Source: Hymenobacter telluris
GTDB taxonomy: Bacteria > Bacteroidota > Bacteroidia > Cytophagales > Hymenobacteraceae
Direction: 5' to 3'
NCBI RefSeq assembly: GCF_017313265.1
Contig: NZ_JAFLQZ010000013.1
Span: 1 to 64,000 of the forward strand
DNA length: 64,000 bases
Shown: positions 40,760 through 50,206 of the stretch, one piece after another
Numbering within the stretch: position 1 is the first letter of the stretch
Layout of the letters: every line of letters begins with the position of its first letter
Translations under genes and position numbers: made by a program
The notes under the pieces: generated by a model
What the model saw: the letters and a program-made list of their open reading frames with translations, nothing else
What the model was told of the DNA's origin: nothing
The model's database searches: none

Positions 40760-43700
40760 ATGACGTTGAAATCTATTTGGCTGCTAGGCTTGGGGCTTGC
40801 GCTGGCAACCCCCACGGTAGCTCAGCAGAAACCGGCCGCTAAGCCCGCACTGGCTACCACGGCTGGCGGCACCCGCCTCGTGGAAAAAGTAACCCGCAAA
40901 GGCTCGGAGCTAGTAATTCCGTACGAGAAGTACGTGCTGCCCAACGGCCTTACGCTTCTCATCCACGAAGACCATTCCGACCCGCTGACCCACGTTGACG
41001 TGACCTACCACGTAGGCTCGGCGCGGGAGCAAATCGGCAAGTCGGGCTTTGCGCACTTCTTCGAGCACATGATGTTCCAGGGCTCCGACCACGTTGGCGA
41101 CGAGCAGCACTTCAAGATTGTGAGTTCAGCGGGTGGTACGCTTAACGGCACCACCAACCGTGACCGGACCAACTACTTCGAGACGGTGCCCAACAACCAG
41201 CTGGAAACTGCGCTGTGGCTGGAAGCCGACCGGATGGGCTTCTTGCTGGACGCCGTAACGCAGCAGAAGTTTGAGGTGCAGCGCTCCACCGTGAAAAACG
41301 AGCGGGGCCAGAACTACGACAACCGCCCCTACGGCCTGGCTTCCGAAAACGTAGCCAAAACGCTGTACCCCTACGGCCACCCGTATTCGTGGCTGACCAT
41401 CGGTTACCTCGAAGACCTCGACCGGTCGGATGTGAATGACCTGAAGAACTTCTTTTTGCGCTGGTACGGCCCCAACAACGCCACCCTCACCGTGGGCGGC
41501 GACGTGAAGCCGGCCGAAGTGGTGAAGCTGGTAGAGAAGTACTTCGGCCCCATCAACCGCGGGCCGGCCGTGCAGAATATGAAGCTGCCCGCCCCCGTGC
41601 TGACCGCCGACCGATACGTAAGCTACGAAGACAATGTGCGCTTCCCGATGCTGCAAATGGTGTTCCCCACCGTGCCGCAGTACCACCCCGACGAGGTAGC
41701 CGTGGATGCCTTGGCTGAAATAATTGGCGGGGGCAAAACGTCGTTGCTCTACAAAAACCTGATCAAAACCCAGAAAGCGGTGCAGGCGCAGGCTTACCAT
41801 CCGACCTCCGAACTGGCTGGCGAACTGACCATTACCAGCTTGAGCTTGCCCGGCAAAGGCCTCGACAGCATGGAAGTGCTGGTGCGCCGCACGCTGGCCG
41901 AGTTTGAAAAGCGTGGCGTTACCGACGACGACGTGGCCCGCTTCAAAGCCAGCCGCGAAGCCGACCTCATCAACGGCCTGAGCAGCGTGAGCGGCAAAGT
42001 AAGCCAGTTGGCCTCGTTCCAGACCTTCACTGGCAACCCTAACCGGCTGCCGGAAGAACTGCGCCGCGTCCGTTCGCTCACCAAGGCTGATGTGCAGCGC
42101 GTATACAACCAGTACGTGAAAGGCAAGCCCGCCGTCATCCTGAGCGTAGTGCCCAAGAACAGCGGTAAGCTGGTAGCCAAAGCCAGCAACTTCACGGCCA
42201 GCAAAGCCAACTACAAAGCGCCGAAAGACGAGTACGCTGGGCTGAAATACGTGAAAGCCACCGACAGTTTCGACCGGAGCAAGCAACCGAAAAGCGGTGC
42301 CAACCCCGTGGTGCAAGTGCCACCCGTGTGGCGCGAAGACTTCGAGAACGGCCTGCGCGTGATGGGTAGCCGCAACACCGAAATTCCAACCGTAACCATG
42401 CTGCTGACCATGCGCGGCGGCCACCGGCTAGAGCAGGCTACACCAAACAAAGCGGGCATTGCTTCCCTCACGGCGGCCATGCTCAACGAAGGCACTCAGA
42501 AGTACACCGGCGAGCAGTTTTCGGCGGCCCTCGACCGGCTGGGCAGCACCATCCGGGTGTACGGCGGCGAAGACAACACCACGCTGGTAGTAAGCAGCCT
42601 CACCAAAAACCTGCCGGCTACGCTGGCCCTGGCCGAGGAAATGCTGCTGCACCCCCGCTTCGACCAAGCTGATTTCGACCGGCTGAAAAAGCAAACCCTG
42701 GAAGGTATTGCCAACCAGAACACGCAGCCGGTAACCATTGCCAACAAAGCCTACGCCCGCCTGCTTTACAGCCCCGGCGACATTATGGGCGTGCCTTCCT
42801 CGGGCACCACGGCCACCGTATCGGCCCTGACGCTCGACGACGTGAAGCAATTCTATCAGCAGAGCTACGCGCCCAACGTAAGCTACCTCACGCTGGTAGG
42901 CGACGTAGACCAGAAGGACGTGCTGCCGCGCCTGGCGTTCCTGAAAAGCTGGCCCCGCAAAAACGTGGCGCTGCCCGCCGGCGAAACCGCGCAGCAGCCC
43001 GACAAAACGCGCATCTACTTCATCAATAAGGATGGCGCGGCACAGTCGGAAATCCGGGTGGGCTACCTCACCAGCCTGCCGTATGACGCTACTGGTGACT
43101 ATTACCGCGCCTACTTGGCCAACTACATTTTAGGTGGTGCCTTCAACTCGCGCATCAACCTGAACCTGCGCGAAGACAAAGGCTACACGTACGGTGCCCG
43201 TTCCGGCTTTCAGAGCACCCGCTACGTGGGTCCTTACACGGCCCAGGCCGGTGTGCGCGCCGATGCTACCGCGGCGTCGGTGAAGGAGTTCATGAACGAA
43301 ATTAAGAACTACCGCAACGGCGCTACCGATGAGGAGCTGCAATTCCTGCAAGCCTCAGTAGGCCAGCAGGATGCTCTCCGCTACGAAACCGCGCAGCAGA
43401 AGGCCGCCTTCCTGGGCCGCCTGTTGGAATACGACCTGCCCAACGACTATGTGCGGCAGCAAAGCGACATTCTGAAAGCCCTGAAGCGCGAAGACCTGCA
43501 AGCCAGCGCCCAGAAATACCTGCCCGTCGACAATATGTATGTGGTAGTGGTAGGTGACCGGGCCAAGTCGTTCCCCGGCCTCGGTGAGCTAGGCTACGAA
43601 GTGGTAGAGCTCGACTTGGATGGCAACCGGGTATCAGGCCCCGCCGTGGCCACCCCGGCACCCACTGCCACAACCGCTCCGGAAGCATCTACCGCCGAGA

Positions 43701-43792
43701 AGATGAAGATGGTAACCAAGGATGGTAAAGGCAAAAAGGAGAAGCGCAAGCAGAAAACGTCGGAAGACGGTACCAAAGGCAAGGGCAAGTAA
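40760..43792 (+). CDS. M16 family zinc metalloprotease, two-domain
   Basis: 1010 aa with a signal peptide (to about residue 22). The first M16 domain carries the inverted zinc motif HFFEH at 99-103 and the downstream Glu in NQLETALWLEADRM. The second half is another M16-fold without the zinc motif, the usual arrangement in which the two halves form a clamshell around a peptide. The C-terminus is a Lys/Gly-rich tail (KGKKEKRKQKTSEDG). Start ATG 40760 immediately follows a TACCTTTT promoter-like element; the frame extends upstream without a signal peptide. Confidence 0.92.
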   Translation: MTLKSIWLLGLGLALATPTVAQQKPAAKPALATTAGGTRLVEKVTRKGSELVIPYEKYVLPNGLTLLIHEDHSDPLTHVDVTYHVGSAREQIGKSGFAHFFEHMMFQGSDHVGDEQHFKIVSSAGGTLNGTTNRDRTNYFETVPNNQLETALWLEADRMGFLLDAVTQQKFEVQRSTVKNERGQNYDNRPYGLASENVAKTLYPYGHPYSWLTIGYLEDLDRSDVNDLKNFFLRWYGPNNATLTVGGDVKPAEVVKLVEKYFGPINRGPAVQNMKLPAPVLTADRYVSYEDNVRFPMLQMVFPTVPQYHPDEVAVDALAEIIGGGKTSLLYKNLIKTQKAVQAQAYHPTSELAGELTITSLSLPGKGLDSMEVLVRRTLAEFEKRGVTDDDVARFKASREADLINGLSSVSGKVSQLASFQTFTGNPNRLPEELRRVRSLTKADVQRVYNQYVKGKPAVILSVVPKNSGKLVAKASNFTASKANYKAPKDEYAGLKYVKATDSFDRSKQPKSGANPVVQVPPVWREDFENGLRVMGSRNTEIPTVTMLLTMRGGHRLEQATPNKAGIASLTAAMLNEGTQKYTGEQFSAALDRLGSTIRVYGGEDNTTLVVSSLTKNLPATLALAEEMLLHPRFDQADFDRLKKQTLEGIANQNTQPVTIANKAYARLLYSPGDIMGVPSSGTTATVSALTLDDVKQFYQQSYAPNVSYLTLVGDVDQKDVLPRLAFLKSWPRKNVALPAGETAQQPDKTRIYFINKDGAAQSEIRVGYLTSLPYDATGDYYRAYLANYILGGAFNSRINLNLREDKGYTYGARSGFQSTRYVGPYTAQAGVRADATAASVKEFMNEIKNYRNGATDEELQFLQASVGQQDALRYETAQQKAAFLGRLLEYDLPNDYVRQQSDILKALKREDLQASAQKYLPVDNMYVVVVGDRAKSFPGLGELGYEVVELDLDGNRVSGPAVATPAPTATTAPEASTAEKMKMVTKDGKGKKEKRKQKTSEDGTKGKGK

Positions 43793-43810
43793 TTGCCGCC
43801 CGCTAACCAT

Positions 43811-43846
43811 AAAAAAGCCCAGCTCGTTTTCGAGCTGGGCTTTTTT
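43811..43846. terminator. Strong bidirectional terminator
   Basis: 16-bp stem (43811-43826 with 43831-43846) with a TTTT loop, including six A on the left and six T on the right, 19 bases after the M16 stop. Confidence 0.92.
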
Positions 43847-43924
43847 GGTAGCTTCCTACTCAGCTTCGCCACCTACTTTTCTACGCGGCAAACTGTATAT
43901 CAGACTATTGACTATTGCATGAGT

Positions 43925-44029
43925 GGTGTAGAGGCGCGGCACTACGCGCCTTGGCGTTGCTGACGCTATTTATAATAGTGCGGTTCCGGTCGTTCAAGGC
44001 CGAGACGCGCAGTGCCGCGCCTCTGCACC
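43925..44029. repeat. Intergenic palindrome, 26-bp arms
   Basis: Arms 43925-43950 and 44004-44029 match at 23 of 26, lying between two terminators and convergent genes. Both arms carry AGGCGCGGCAC-type words. The 333-base gap 43793-44125 holds only this palindrome and the two terminators. Confidence 0.8.
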
Positions 44030-44070
44030 GTTTAGTAGTTGCCAACCAATATTTTGCGCCCGATGCCCAT

Positions 44071-44098
44071 AAAAAAACCCGCTGGCAATACCAGCGGG
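44071..44098 (-). terminator. Terminator of the roadblock-like genes
   Basis: 8-bp stem (44091-44098 with 44078-44085) with a 5-base loop, followed on the minus strand by seven T (44077-44071), 28 bases after the stop of the last minus-strand gene. Confidence 0.85.
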
Positions 44099-44125
44099 CT
44101 TTCCTGAATAGGGAGAGATAATTGA

Positions 44126-44488
44126 TTAATTCAGAACAGCAGTTTGAGCTTTCAAAATCTGACGAGCCACGGCCAGATTGGTATCGCGCGAGTTCACAGC
44201 CAGATAGATGAATTTGTCACCTTTAGGCGACAATTTGATAACGTGCAGCTGGTCGGTCAGGGTGAGCAGAATGTCCTGTACGGTCTGGTTCAGTTTCAGG
44301 GCCTGTACGGCTTTCAGCTTCTGCTTCACCACTTCGGTGTTGTAAGCAGCGGCAGTTTCGATATCGAACTCGGCGATGTTGGAGTGCGACGCCAGGGGCA
44401 TACCCGTCTCGGTTTCTACAACGGCAACGGCCAACAGGGTGGGCAGTTCGGCCAGGATGTCTTTTACGGCTTGTTTAGCAGAGGTCAT
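44126..44488 (-). CDS. Roadblock/LC7-like protein A
   Basis: 120 aa. The layout helix (AVKDILAELPTLLAVAVVET), strand pair (GMPLASHSN), long helix and final strand pair (LHVIKLSPKGDKFIYLAVN) followed by a helix fits the roadblock/LC7 (MglB-like) fold, proteins that bind small GTPases. It is paralogous to the gene 33 bases upstream. No MglA-type GTPase is in the window. Assignment is by fold pattern only. Confidence 0.65.
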   Translation of the reverse strand: MTSAKQAVKDILAELPTLLAVAVVETETGMPLASHSNIAEFDIETAAAYNTEVVKQKLKAVQALKLNQTVQDILLTLTDQLHVIKLSPKGDKFIYLAVNSRDTNLAVARQILKAQTAVLN

Positions 44489-44521
44489 GATGTAAAAAGT
44501 AAAATGTTTTAAAGGATTTTA

Positions 44522-44950
44522 TTACAGTTGTGCGGTGTGACGACGGAGTATTTCGGTGGCCATCCCAAGATTAGTATCAGCGAATCGGACTGCCAGAAAG
44601 CAGTACCACGAACTATTGGGTAACGGCCGTATGATGTGAAGCTGGTCTTCTAGCAGCAGGGTCATTTCTGTTAGAGGGCCTCCTGGAAGTTGTTGAGTAG
44701 CGAGGGCAGCATCCGTAGCGCGAAGCAGCTTAGCGTACCGCAGATTGATCTGGTTGGGGTTGAGAGTAGCGGCGGTGGTATAGGAAGCCACCACCCGGCC
44801 CGACGGTGCCTCTACCAAGCAAGCCAAGAGCAGTTCCGGCAGTTCGGCGAGTAACCCTTCCATCACGGTCCGGGCCACCCGGCCAGCCTCATCGGATGCC
44901 CCGACTGTGACTTTGCGGATGCTGGGCCTATTGAGAAATGGAAATTGCAT
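44522..44950 (-). CDS. Roadblock/LC7-like protein B
   Basis: 142 aa. Same plan as its neighbour: LLAELPELLLACLVEAPSGR near residue 33 and DQLHIIRPLPNSSWYCFLAV near 100, the final strand pair. It has a 20-residue basic N-terminal extension. Together the pair looks like a tandem duplication and may form a heterodimer. It is transcribed first and probably cotranscribed with the downstream paralogue. Confidence 0.65.
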   Translation of the reverse strand: MQFPFLNRPSIRKVTVGASDEAGRVARTVMEGLLAELPELLLACLVEAPSGRVVASYTTAATLNPNQINLRYAKLLRATDAALATQQLPGGPLTEMTLLLEDQLHIIRPLPNSSWYCFLAVRFADTNLGMATEILRRHTAQL

Positions 44951-45006
44951 GCGGAAAAAACTTCAGAAAAACTGGGTACGCTGGTTTGCTGTTCGCTAGT
45001 AGCTTA

Positions 45007-45693
45007 TTAGAAAATCCACCAGCGCTTTTTAGCTGCCTTTTCGCGGGGCAGCAGCGTTACGTTCTGGGTGCCACGGCCTTTTAGCTGCACTTCCTCTTCC
45101 TGGTAGCCAGCGTAGCCGTATTGCAACAGCGGCGACTGACCCACGCGCACTGGCAGGGAGTAGTTACCGGCAGCATCGGTGCTCACGCCCCGGCCACTGG
45201 TTTTGTCGATAACCGTAGCACCAATCAGGGGCTGGCCATTCTCGTTGAGGATGCGGCCCCGTACCGTGGTCATGCGCATAGCCGAAGCCTCAGTGCTGGC
45301 GGCGGAAGCAAAAAGCTCAGCGGGCATCTCTGTAGTAGGCACAACGTCAGTTGGCGTGCTGTTATTCGGCAGGTTGGTGCCAGCAAATACGGCGCCACCC
45401 AGCAGGGCGCTACCAGCTACCAGCGAAGTAGCACGACGACGAAAACGCTGTGGCTCAGTCCGAATCAGCTCGAATTGGCGCTCCACCCAGCCCATTGGCT
45501 TTACAGTGTGGCCCAATTGCTTCATCTCGTAATAGCGGCGCAGGGTAGCGTCACCATGTTTAGAGTTGGCTTTCAGGTAGGCGTCTACGGCCGCCGTGTT
45601 TTTGCTTGTAAGGTCTCCCCGCAAATAGGCATCCCGATACGTAGCGAGCAGTTCGCCGGTGGCAGGATGAAAAGGGTGTGCACTTAGTTTCAT
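45007..45693 (-). CDS. Membrane protein with carboxypeptidase-regulatory domain
   Basis: 228 aa. An N-terminal cytoplasmic helical segment (1-75, with FHPATGELLATYRDAYLRGD), a weak membrane helix (ATSLVAGSALLGGAVFAG, about 88-105), a Thr/Pro linker and a C-terminal CarboxypepD_reg-like domain (VRGRILNENGQPLIGATVID). The topology resembles anti-sigma/FecR-type or TonB-linked signalling proteins, but no sigma factor lies nearby. Function unknown. Confidence 0.7.
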   Translation of the reverse strand: MKLSAHPFHPATGELLATYRDAYLRGDLTSKNTAAVDAYLKANSKHGDATLRRYYEMKQLGHTVKPMGWVERQFELIRTEPQRFRRRATSLVAGSALLGGAVFAGTNLPNNSTPTDVVPTTEMPAELFASAASTEASAMRMTTVRGRILNENGQPLIGATVIDKTSGRGVSTDAAGNYSLPVRVGQSPLLQYGYAGYQEEEVQLKGRGTQNVTLLPREKAAKKRWWIF

Positions 45694-46726
45694 AAATAGA
45701 GCAGTAAGTCGGTGTGTTACTCAGAGTGTGATGCAAATTTATAGAGCATAAACTTGCCTATTTGCACTTAACCTATAGATTTATACTCTGCCCATATCAC
45801 CTTCTCTTAGATGAATACTGCTCAGTAGCCTACAAACCTTAGCAAAAACACGATGGACATAGTCATACTCAAACAAATTAGTACAATTAAAATTTTTTAA
45901 AATACTTTTAAATATCCTATTCTATCGTTTCAATTAAAGAATATTAATCTCATAATGGGAATAAAGTATACTCAACAGTAGTGATTATTAGCCAGATACA
46001 TTGTTCCCAATCACGCCTATTTATTATATCTCGCAAAATCTTAAAATATTACTTTATGAATAATATTTTGTTTTTAATCACTACTAATTCTGGAGGTAAG
46101 CGTATCACCCGTTTCGTTACTACTACACCGACTTGCAAGGAGCCTGAGCATTCCTGAGTATGGGAATGACGGAGGGTAAAACGTAGCGCAAGGCAACAAG
46201 TGGCGAGCCTGAAGCTAAAGCCATGATACTCGGAATAAGCATCTGCATAAAAGCTGCTTGGAACGCTCTGCCAGATGCTGTTCTGTGTTGGCATTCACAC
46301 GGTCGAGCCTGGGCATACGGGCTTTTGCGGTAGCTGCTGCTTCAGTAACACGCAACTTATTACCTTATGCTTACCGGAGGCTCTGAGCAGTGCATACCTG
46401 CGTCTCCTTCATTTCCAACATTCATCCACCGTGCAGTCCATCCGCGACCTAGACGACCCCAAGCAGGGTTTTATTCGCCCCGATTACACCAACCTGCAAG
46501 ATTTGCAGCGCCTCATTGCCGAGGAATAGCCCGCCGGAAGTAACCTATTACGCCAAGCAAACCAGCACATAGGCTCCGCCAACTCATTTGAATGCGCCCA
46601 ACAAGCCAGTAGGCCCGGCCGCAAGCGGAACCGGCAAGCGGCAAACCCGGTTCTACGGGCGTGGGTGTGCAGCCCGTGCGCTTATTCTGTATCTTTCCCA
46701 GGCTGACAACGGCCTTTTGAATAGTT
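45694..46726. other. Gene-poor, AT-rich region
   Basis: About 1 kb without a convincing gene. 45720-46090 is strikingly AT-rich for this chromosome. A solitary repeat arm (ATTCCTGAG...GGAATGACGG) lies at about 46144-46173. The frame ending at 46529 holds a possible 32-residue GTG-started remnant (see separate entry). Nothing else is supported. Confidence 0.7.
46431..46529 (+). pseudogene. Possible remnant of a small gene
   Basis: The last 32 codons of an open frame, opening at a GTG, read SIRDLDDPKQGFIRPDYTNL and then QDLQRLIAEE. The composition is protein-like and unlike the preceding sequence, suggesting the C-terminal end of a decayed gene or a very small protein. Not recognised. Confidence 0.25.
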
Positions 46727-49700
46727 ATGCCTGTGCCTCAAGAATCCCTTTCTACTTCATCGGCTTTGCGGGAGGTGCTGGCCCGCCTCGAAGCTTTCAA
46801 GCGCAAGTTCTACCTCTCTTTGCTGGTGCGCGGCGCACTGGTGGCCGGGGCGCTGCTGCTTAGTTTGTTTCTGGTGCTGAATACGCTCGAATACTTCCTC
46901 TACCTGCCCACTTGGGTGCGGGGGGGCCTGCTGTTTGGGTTTCTGGGGCTGGCGGTGTACGCCTTTATGCGCTGGATTTGGCAGCCGCTGGCGGCCCTCA
47001 CCAACCTGCGCCGCTTGCTCAGTGACGAGCAAGCCGCCCAGCGGGTAGGGGAGCTGTTTCCCGATATTCAAGACAAGCTGCTGAACGCCTTACAACTCCA
47101 GGACAAAGCCCAGGGCAACGCCCTGATTGCCGCCAGCCTGGAGCAGCGCGCCGGGCAGCTGTCGGGGTTTCGGTTCGAGGAAGGCATTGATATTCAGAAG
47201 CAAACCCGGCCGCTTTGGAAGTACGTAGCCGTGCCAGCGGGCGTGATTATGCTGGTGCTGCTGGTGTACCCGGCGCTGTTTGTGCAGGGCACCGAGCGGC
47301 TGCTCAACTACCGCCAGAAGTACACCCCGCCCGCACCGTTTGCGTTTGTGGTGGAAAATAAAAACCTCACGGCTTTCCAGGGCGAAGATTTCAAGCTGGA
47401 TGTGCGCGTGGAAGGCGAGGCCCTGCCCAACGAGGTAAGTATAGTGTACGGCGGCCGGGAGCGGCGCCTTACCAAGGAGCGGGGCAACCACTTCACCTAC
47501 CAGTTCGAGCAGTTGCAGCAGGGTGTGGAGTTCCAACTGACCGCCGCCACCGTTACCTCGGAAGACTACGACCTGACCCTGCGCCAGCGGCCCAACCTGC
47601 GCGACTTCAAGGTGCAGGTGACGTATCCGGCCTACATCGGGAAGCCCGCCGAAACCATTCAGAACACCGGCAACCTTACTGTGCCCGAGGGCAGCACCGT
47701 GCGCTGGCAGTTTGCCACCCAGGCCACCGACCAGCTGCAACTGCTGTTTAAGAGCCCCGATGAAACCGTAACGGCCCAGGAAAGCGGCGAAGAATTCACG
47801 GCCTCGCGCCGGGTGATTCGCACCCAGAACTACGCGTTGCGCCTGCAAAACCCGGCCAGCCTCAACCGGGACCCTATCGAGTACCAGTTGACCGCCATAC
47901 CCGACCAGGTACCGGAAATCAGCCTGGAAAGCTTCACCGATACGGTGTCGTTGCGCTACCTAGCGCTGGGTGGCTCCGTGCGCGACGACTACGGCCTTTC
48001 GCGCTTGCAGCTGCACTACCGCGTGACCAGCAAGGCGCGGCCGAATACAACGTTTCAGGCGCGGGCGCTGCCGCTGGCCAGTGGCCCGGCCCAAACCTAT
48101 GCGTATCAGTGGGATTTGCGCCCGCTCAAAATGCAGCCCGGCGACCGGCTGGAATACTTCGTGCAGGTGTGGGACAACGACGGCGTGCACGGTGCCAAAT
48201 CGGCCAGGACGCGGGCGGTGGAGTTCCGGCTCCCGAGCAAGCAGGAGTTGCGCGACCAAATGAACTCGCAGTCGGAATCGGTGCAGAGCCAGCTCAGCAA
48301 ATCGGCGGAGCAAAGCAAGAAGCTGGAGCGTGAGCTAGCCAAAAGCCAGGACAAGCTCAAGACCAAGCGCGAACTGAACTTCCAGGACAAGAAGCAGCTG
48401 CAGGACATGCTCAACCAGAAGCAGCAGATGGACCAGCAGATGGCGGACATGAAGAAGATGTTCGAGCAGCTCACCCAGAAGCAGGACGAGCTGGACCCCA
48501 AAAGCCAGGAGTTGGCCGAGAAAGCCAAGGAGCTGCAAAAGCTGATGGAAAGCCTGCTCGACCCCGAAACCAAGAAGCTGTACGAGGAGCTGCAAAAACT
48601 GCTGGAACAGCAAAAAGACATGAACCAGCCCGACATGCAGCAACTCCTGCAAAAGCTGGAAAACAAGGAAAACACCTTGCAGAAAGAGCTGGAACGCGCG
48701 CTGGAAATGTTCAAGCAGCTACAGTTCGAGCAGAAGCAGGAAGAAACCCTGGACAAGCTGCAAGAGCTGGCCAAGGAGCAAGAGAAACTGGCCGAGGAAA
48801 CCCAGAAAAACGACAAAGACAACCCCGACAACAAGGACAGCAAACAACAGCAGCAGCAAAAGCAGGAAGACCTGAAAAAGCAGCAGCAAGACAATAAGCA
48901 GCAGTTCGATGAGCTGAAGAAAGACCTGCAAGACCTCAAGAAGATGGACCAGCAGCTCGGCAACGAAAACGGCGCCGAGGAAATGAAGCCCGAGCAGCAG
49001 CAGGTAGACGAGCAGATGGAAGAAAGTGAGCAGCAGCTCTCCAAAAACCAGAACAAGAAAGCCAGCCAGAGCCAGAGCCAAGCCGCCAGCGGCATGAAGA
49101 AAATGGCCCAGAAGATGCAGCAGCAGATGGACCAGGACGAGCAGGACCAGCAGGCCCAGAACATCGACGACCTGCGCGACATCCTGGAAAACCTACTCAA
49201 GCTCAGCTTCGATGAGGAAAACCTGATGAAGGATTTCCGTAAGGTGGACCAGAGTGACCCGCGCTTCGTGCAGCTCGGCCAAAACCAGCGCAAGCTCAAA
49301 GACGATGCTCGCGTGGTGCAGGATTCCTTGTATGCGTTGGCCAAAAAGGAGCCCAAAATTCAGAGCTTCGTGACCCGGGAAGTGGGCGAGATGAACGGCC
49401 GCATGGACGAAAGCCTCGACCACATTCGGCAGCGCAACGTGGGCCGCGCCACCGCCAGCCAGCAGCAAGCCATGACCAGCATGAACAACCTAGCTTTGAT
49501 GCTGAACTCGGCGCTGCAACAGATGCAGCAGGAGCAGCGCGAAAGCATGATGGGCCAGCCGCAGTCGGGTGATGGCAAGCCCGGCAAAAGCAAGAAGAAA
49601 GGCCAGAAGCCAGGCCAAGGCCAAGCTGGCCGCATGGGGAAAATGCAGGAGCAGCTCAACCAGCAGATTCAGCAGCTTCAGCAGAGCGGCAAGCAAGGCC

Positions 49701-50164
49701 GGGCCCTGAGCGAAGATTTGGCGAAGCTGGCGGCACAGCAGCAGATGCTGCGGCAGGCCTTGCAGGAGCTGGAAAAACAGCAGAAAGGCACCAAACCCGG
49801 CAGTAAGCCGGGTGGCCAAGACGGCAAAGGTGACCTAGGCGGTAATGGCACCGGCGAGCTGAAAAAAATGATGGAACAAACCGAAACCGACCTCGTAAAC
49901 AAGCGCCTGACAGAACAGACAGTCATGCGTCAGCGTCAGATTCTGACCCGGTTACTGGAAGCCGAGAAATCGGCGCGGGAACGGGACCAGGACGACAAGC
50001 GCGAGGCGCAGTCTGCTCAGAACCAGCCACCCGTATTTCCGCCTGCCTTCCAACAATACAAACGCCAGAAAGAACGCCAGACCGAGCTGCTTCGTACTGT
50101 GCCTACCACCCTTACTCCCTATTATCAACGAGAGGTCAGCGAATATTTTCAGAAAATGAAATAG
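46727..50164 (+). CDS. DUF4175 large membrane protein with long Gln/Lys-rich coiled coil
   Basis: 1145 aa. Two N-terminal helices (about 34-50 and 61-78) and a third near 165-185 anchor it; a periplasmic region of about 190-505 has immunoglobulin-like strands; from about 510 to 900 it is an almost continuous coiled coil of Gln/Lys/Glu/Leu, then a Gly/Lys/Gln-rich tail. This matches the DUF4175 family. Function unknown; an envelope role is likely. A TATCTTTC promoter-like box lies about 36 bases upstream of the ATG. Confidence 0.85.
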   Translation: MPVPQESLSTSSALREVLARLEAFKRKFYLSLLVRGALVAGALLLSLFLVLNTLEYFLYLPTWVRGGLLFGFLGLAVYAFMRWIWQPLAALTNLRRLLSDEQAAQRVGELFPDIQDKLLNALQLQDKAQGNALIAASLEQRAGQLSGFRFEEGIDIQKQTRPLWKYVAVPAGVIMLVLLVYPALFVQGTERLLNYRQKYTPPAPFAFVVENKNLTAFQGEDFKLDVRVEGEALPNEVSIVYGGRERRLTKERGNHFTYQFEQLQQGVEFQLTAATVTSEDYDLTLRQRPNLRDFKVQVTYPAYIGKPAETIQNTGNLTVPEGSTVRWQFATQATDQLQLLFKSPDETVTAQESGEEFTASRRVIRTQNYALRLQNPASLNRDPIEYQLTAIPDQVPEISLESFTDTVSLRYLALGGSVRDDYGLSRLQLHYRVTSKARPNTTFQARALPLASGPAQTYAYQWDLRPLKMQPGDRLEYFVQVWDNDGVHGAKSARTRAVEFRLPSKQELRDQMNSQSESVQSQLSKSAEQSKKLERELAKSQDKLKTKRELNFQDKKQLQDMLNQKQQMDQQMADMKKMFEQLTQKQDELDPKSQELAEKAKELQKLMESLLDPETKKLYEELQKLLEQQKDMNQPDMQQLLQKLENKENTLQKELERALEMFKQLQFEQKQEETLDKLQELAKEQEKLAEETQKNDKDNPDNKDSKQQQQQKQEDLKKQQQDNKQQFDELKKDLQDLKKMDQQLGNENGAEEMKPEQQQVDEQMEESEQQLSKNQNKKASQSQSQAASGMKKMAQKMQQQMDQDEQDQQAQNIDDLRDILENLLKLSFDEENLMKDFRKVDQSDPRFVQLGQNQRKLKDDARVVQDSLYALAKKEPKIQSFVTREVGEMNGRMDESLDHIRQRNVGRATASQQQAMTSMNNLALMLNSALQQMQQEQRESMMGQPQSGDGKPGKSKKKGQKPGQGQAGRMGKMQEQLNQQIQQLQQSGKQGRALSEDLAKLAAQQQMLRQALQELEKQQKGTKPGSKPGGQDGKGDLGGNGTGELKKMMEQTETDLVNKRLTEQTVMRQRQILTRLLEAEKSARERDQDDKREAQSAQNQPPVFPPAFQQYKRQKERQTELLRTVPTTLTPYYQREVSEYFQKMK

Positions 50165-50172
50165 CGTTCCGC

Positions 50173-50180
50173 TAAGTTTG
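50173..50180 (+). promoter_or_regulatory. -7 promoter element TAAGTTTG
   Basis: Perfect TAnnTTTG 26 bases before the ATG of the RsbW-like gene, just after the DUF4175 stop, suggesting an internal promoter. Confidence 0.45.
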
Positions 50181-50206
50181 CGCCCTGCCGTTCCTCACAC
50201 CTGTAT

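Noticed and set aside
41126..42424. 432-aa open frame antisense to the M16 protease
   Set aside because: It mirrors GC-rich codons of a well-supported protease gene and has a His/Gly/Val-rich composition typical of shadow frames.
46049..46294. 81-aa minus-strand frame in the AT-rich gap
   Set aside because: Part of it is translated repeat-arm sequence and the rest is low-quality; not a credible gene.
48106..49356. 416-aa Ser/Cys-rich frame antisense to DUF4175
   Set aside because: Complement of CAG/AAG-rich coiled-coil codons gives Ser/Cys/Leu runs; no protein features.
48400..49800. Repetitive sequence that might suggest a tandem-repeat array or CRISPR
   Set aside because: It is coding sequence for a Gln/Lys coiled coil, with no constant repeat unit or spacers.
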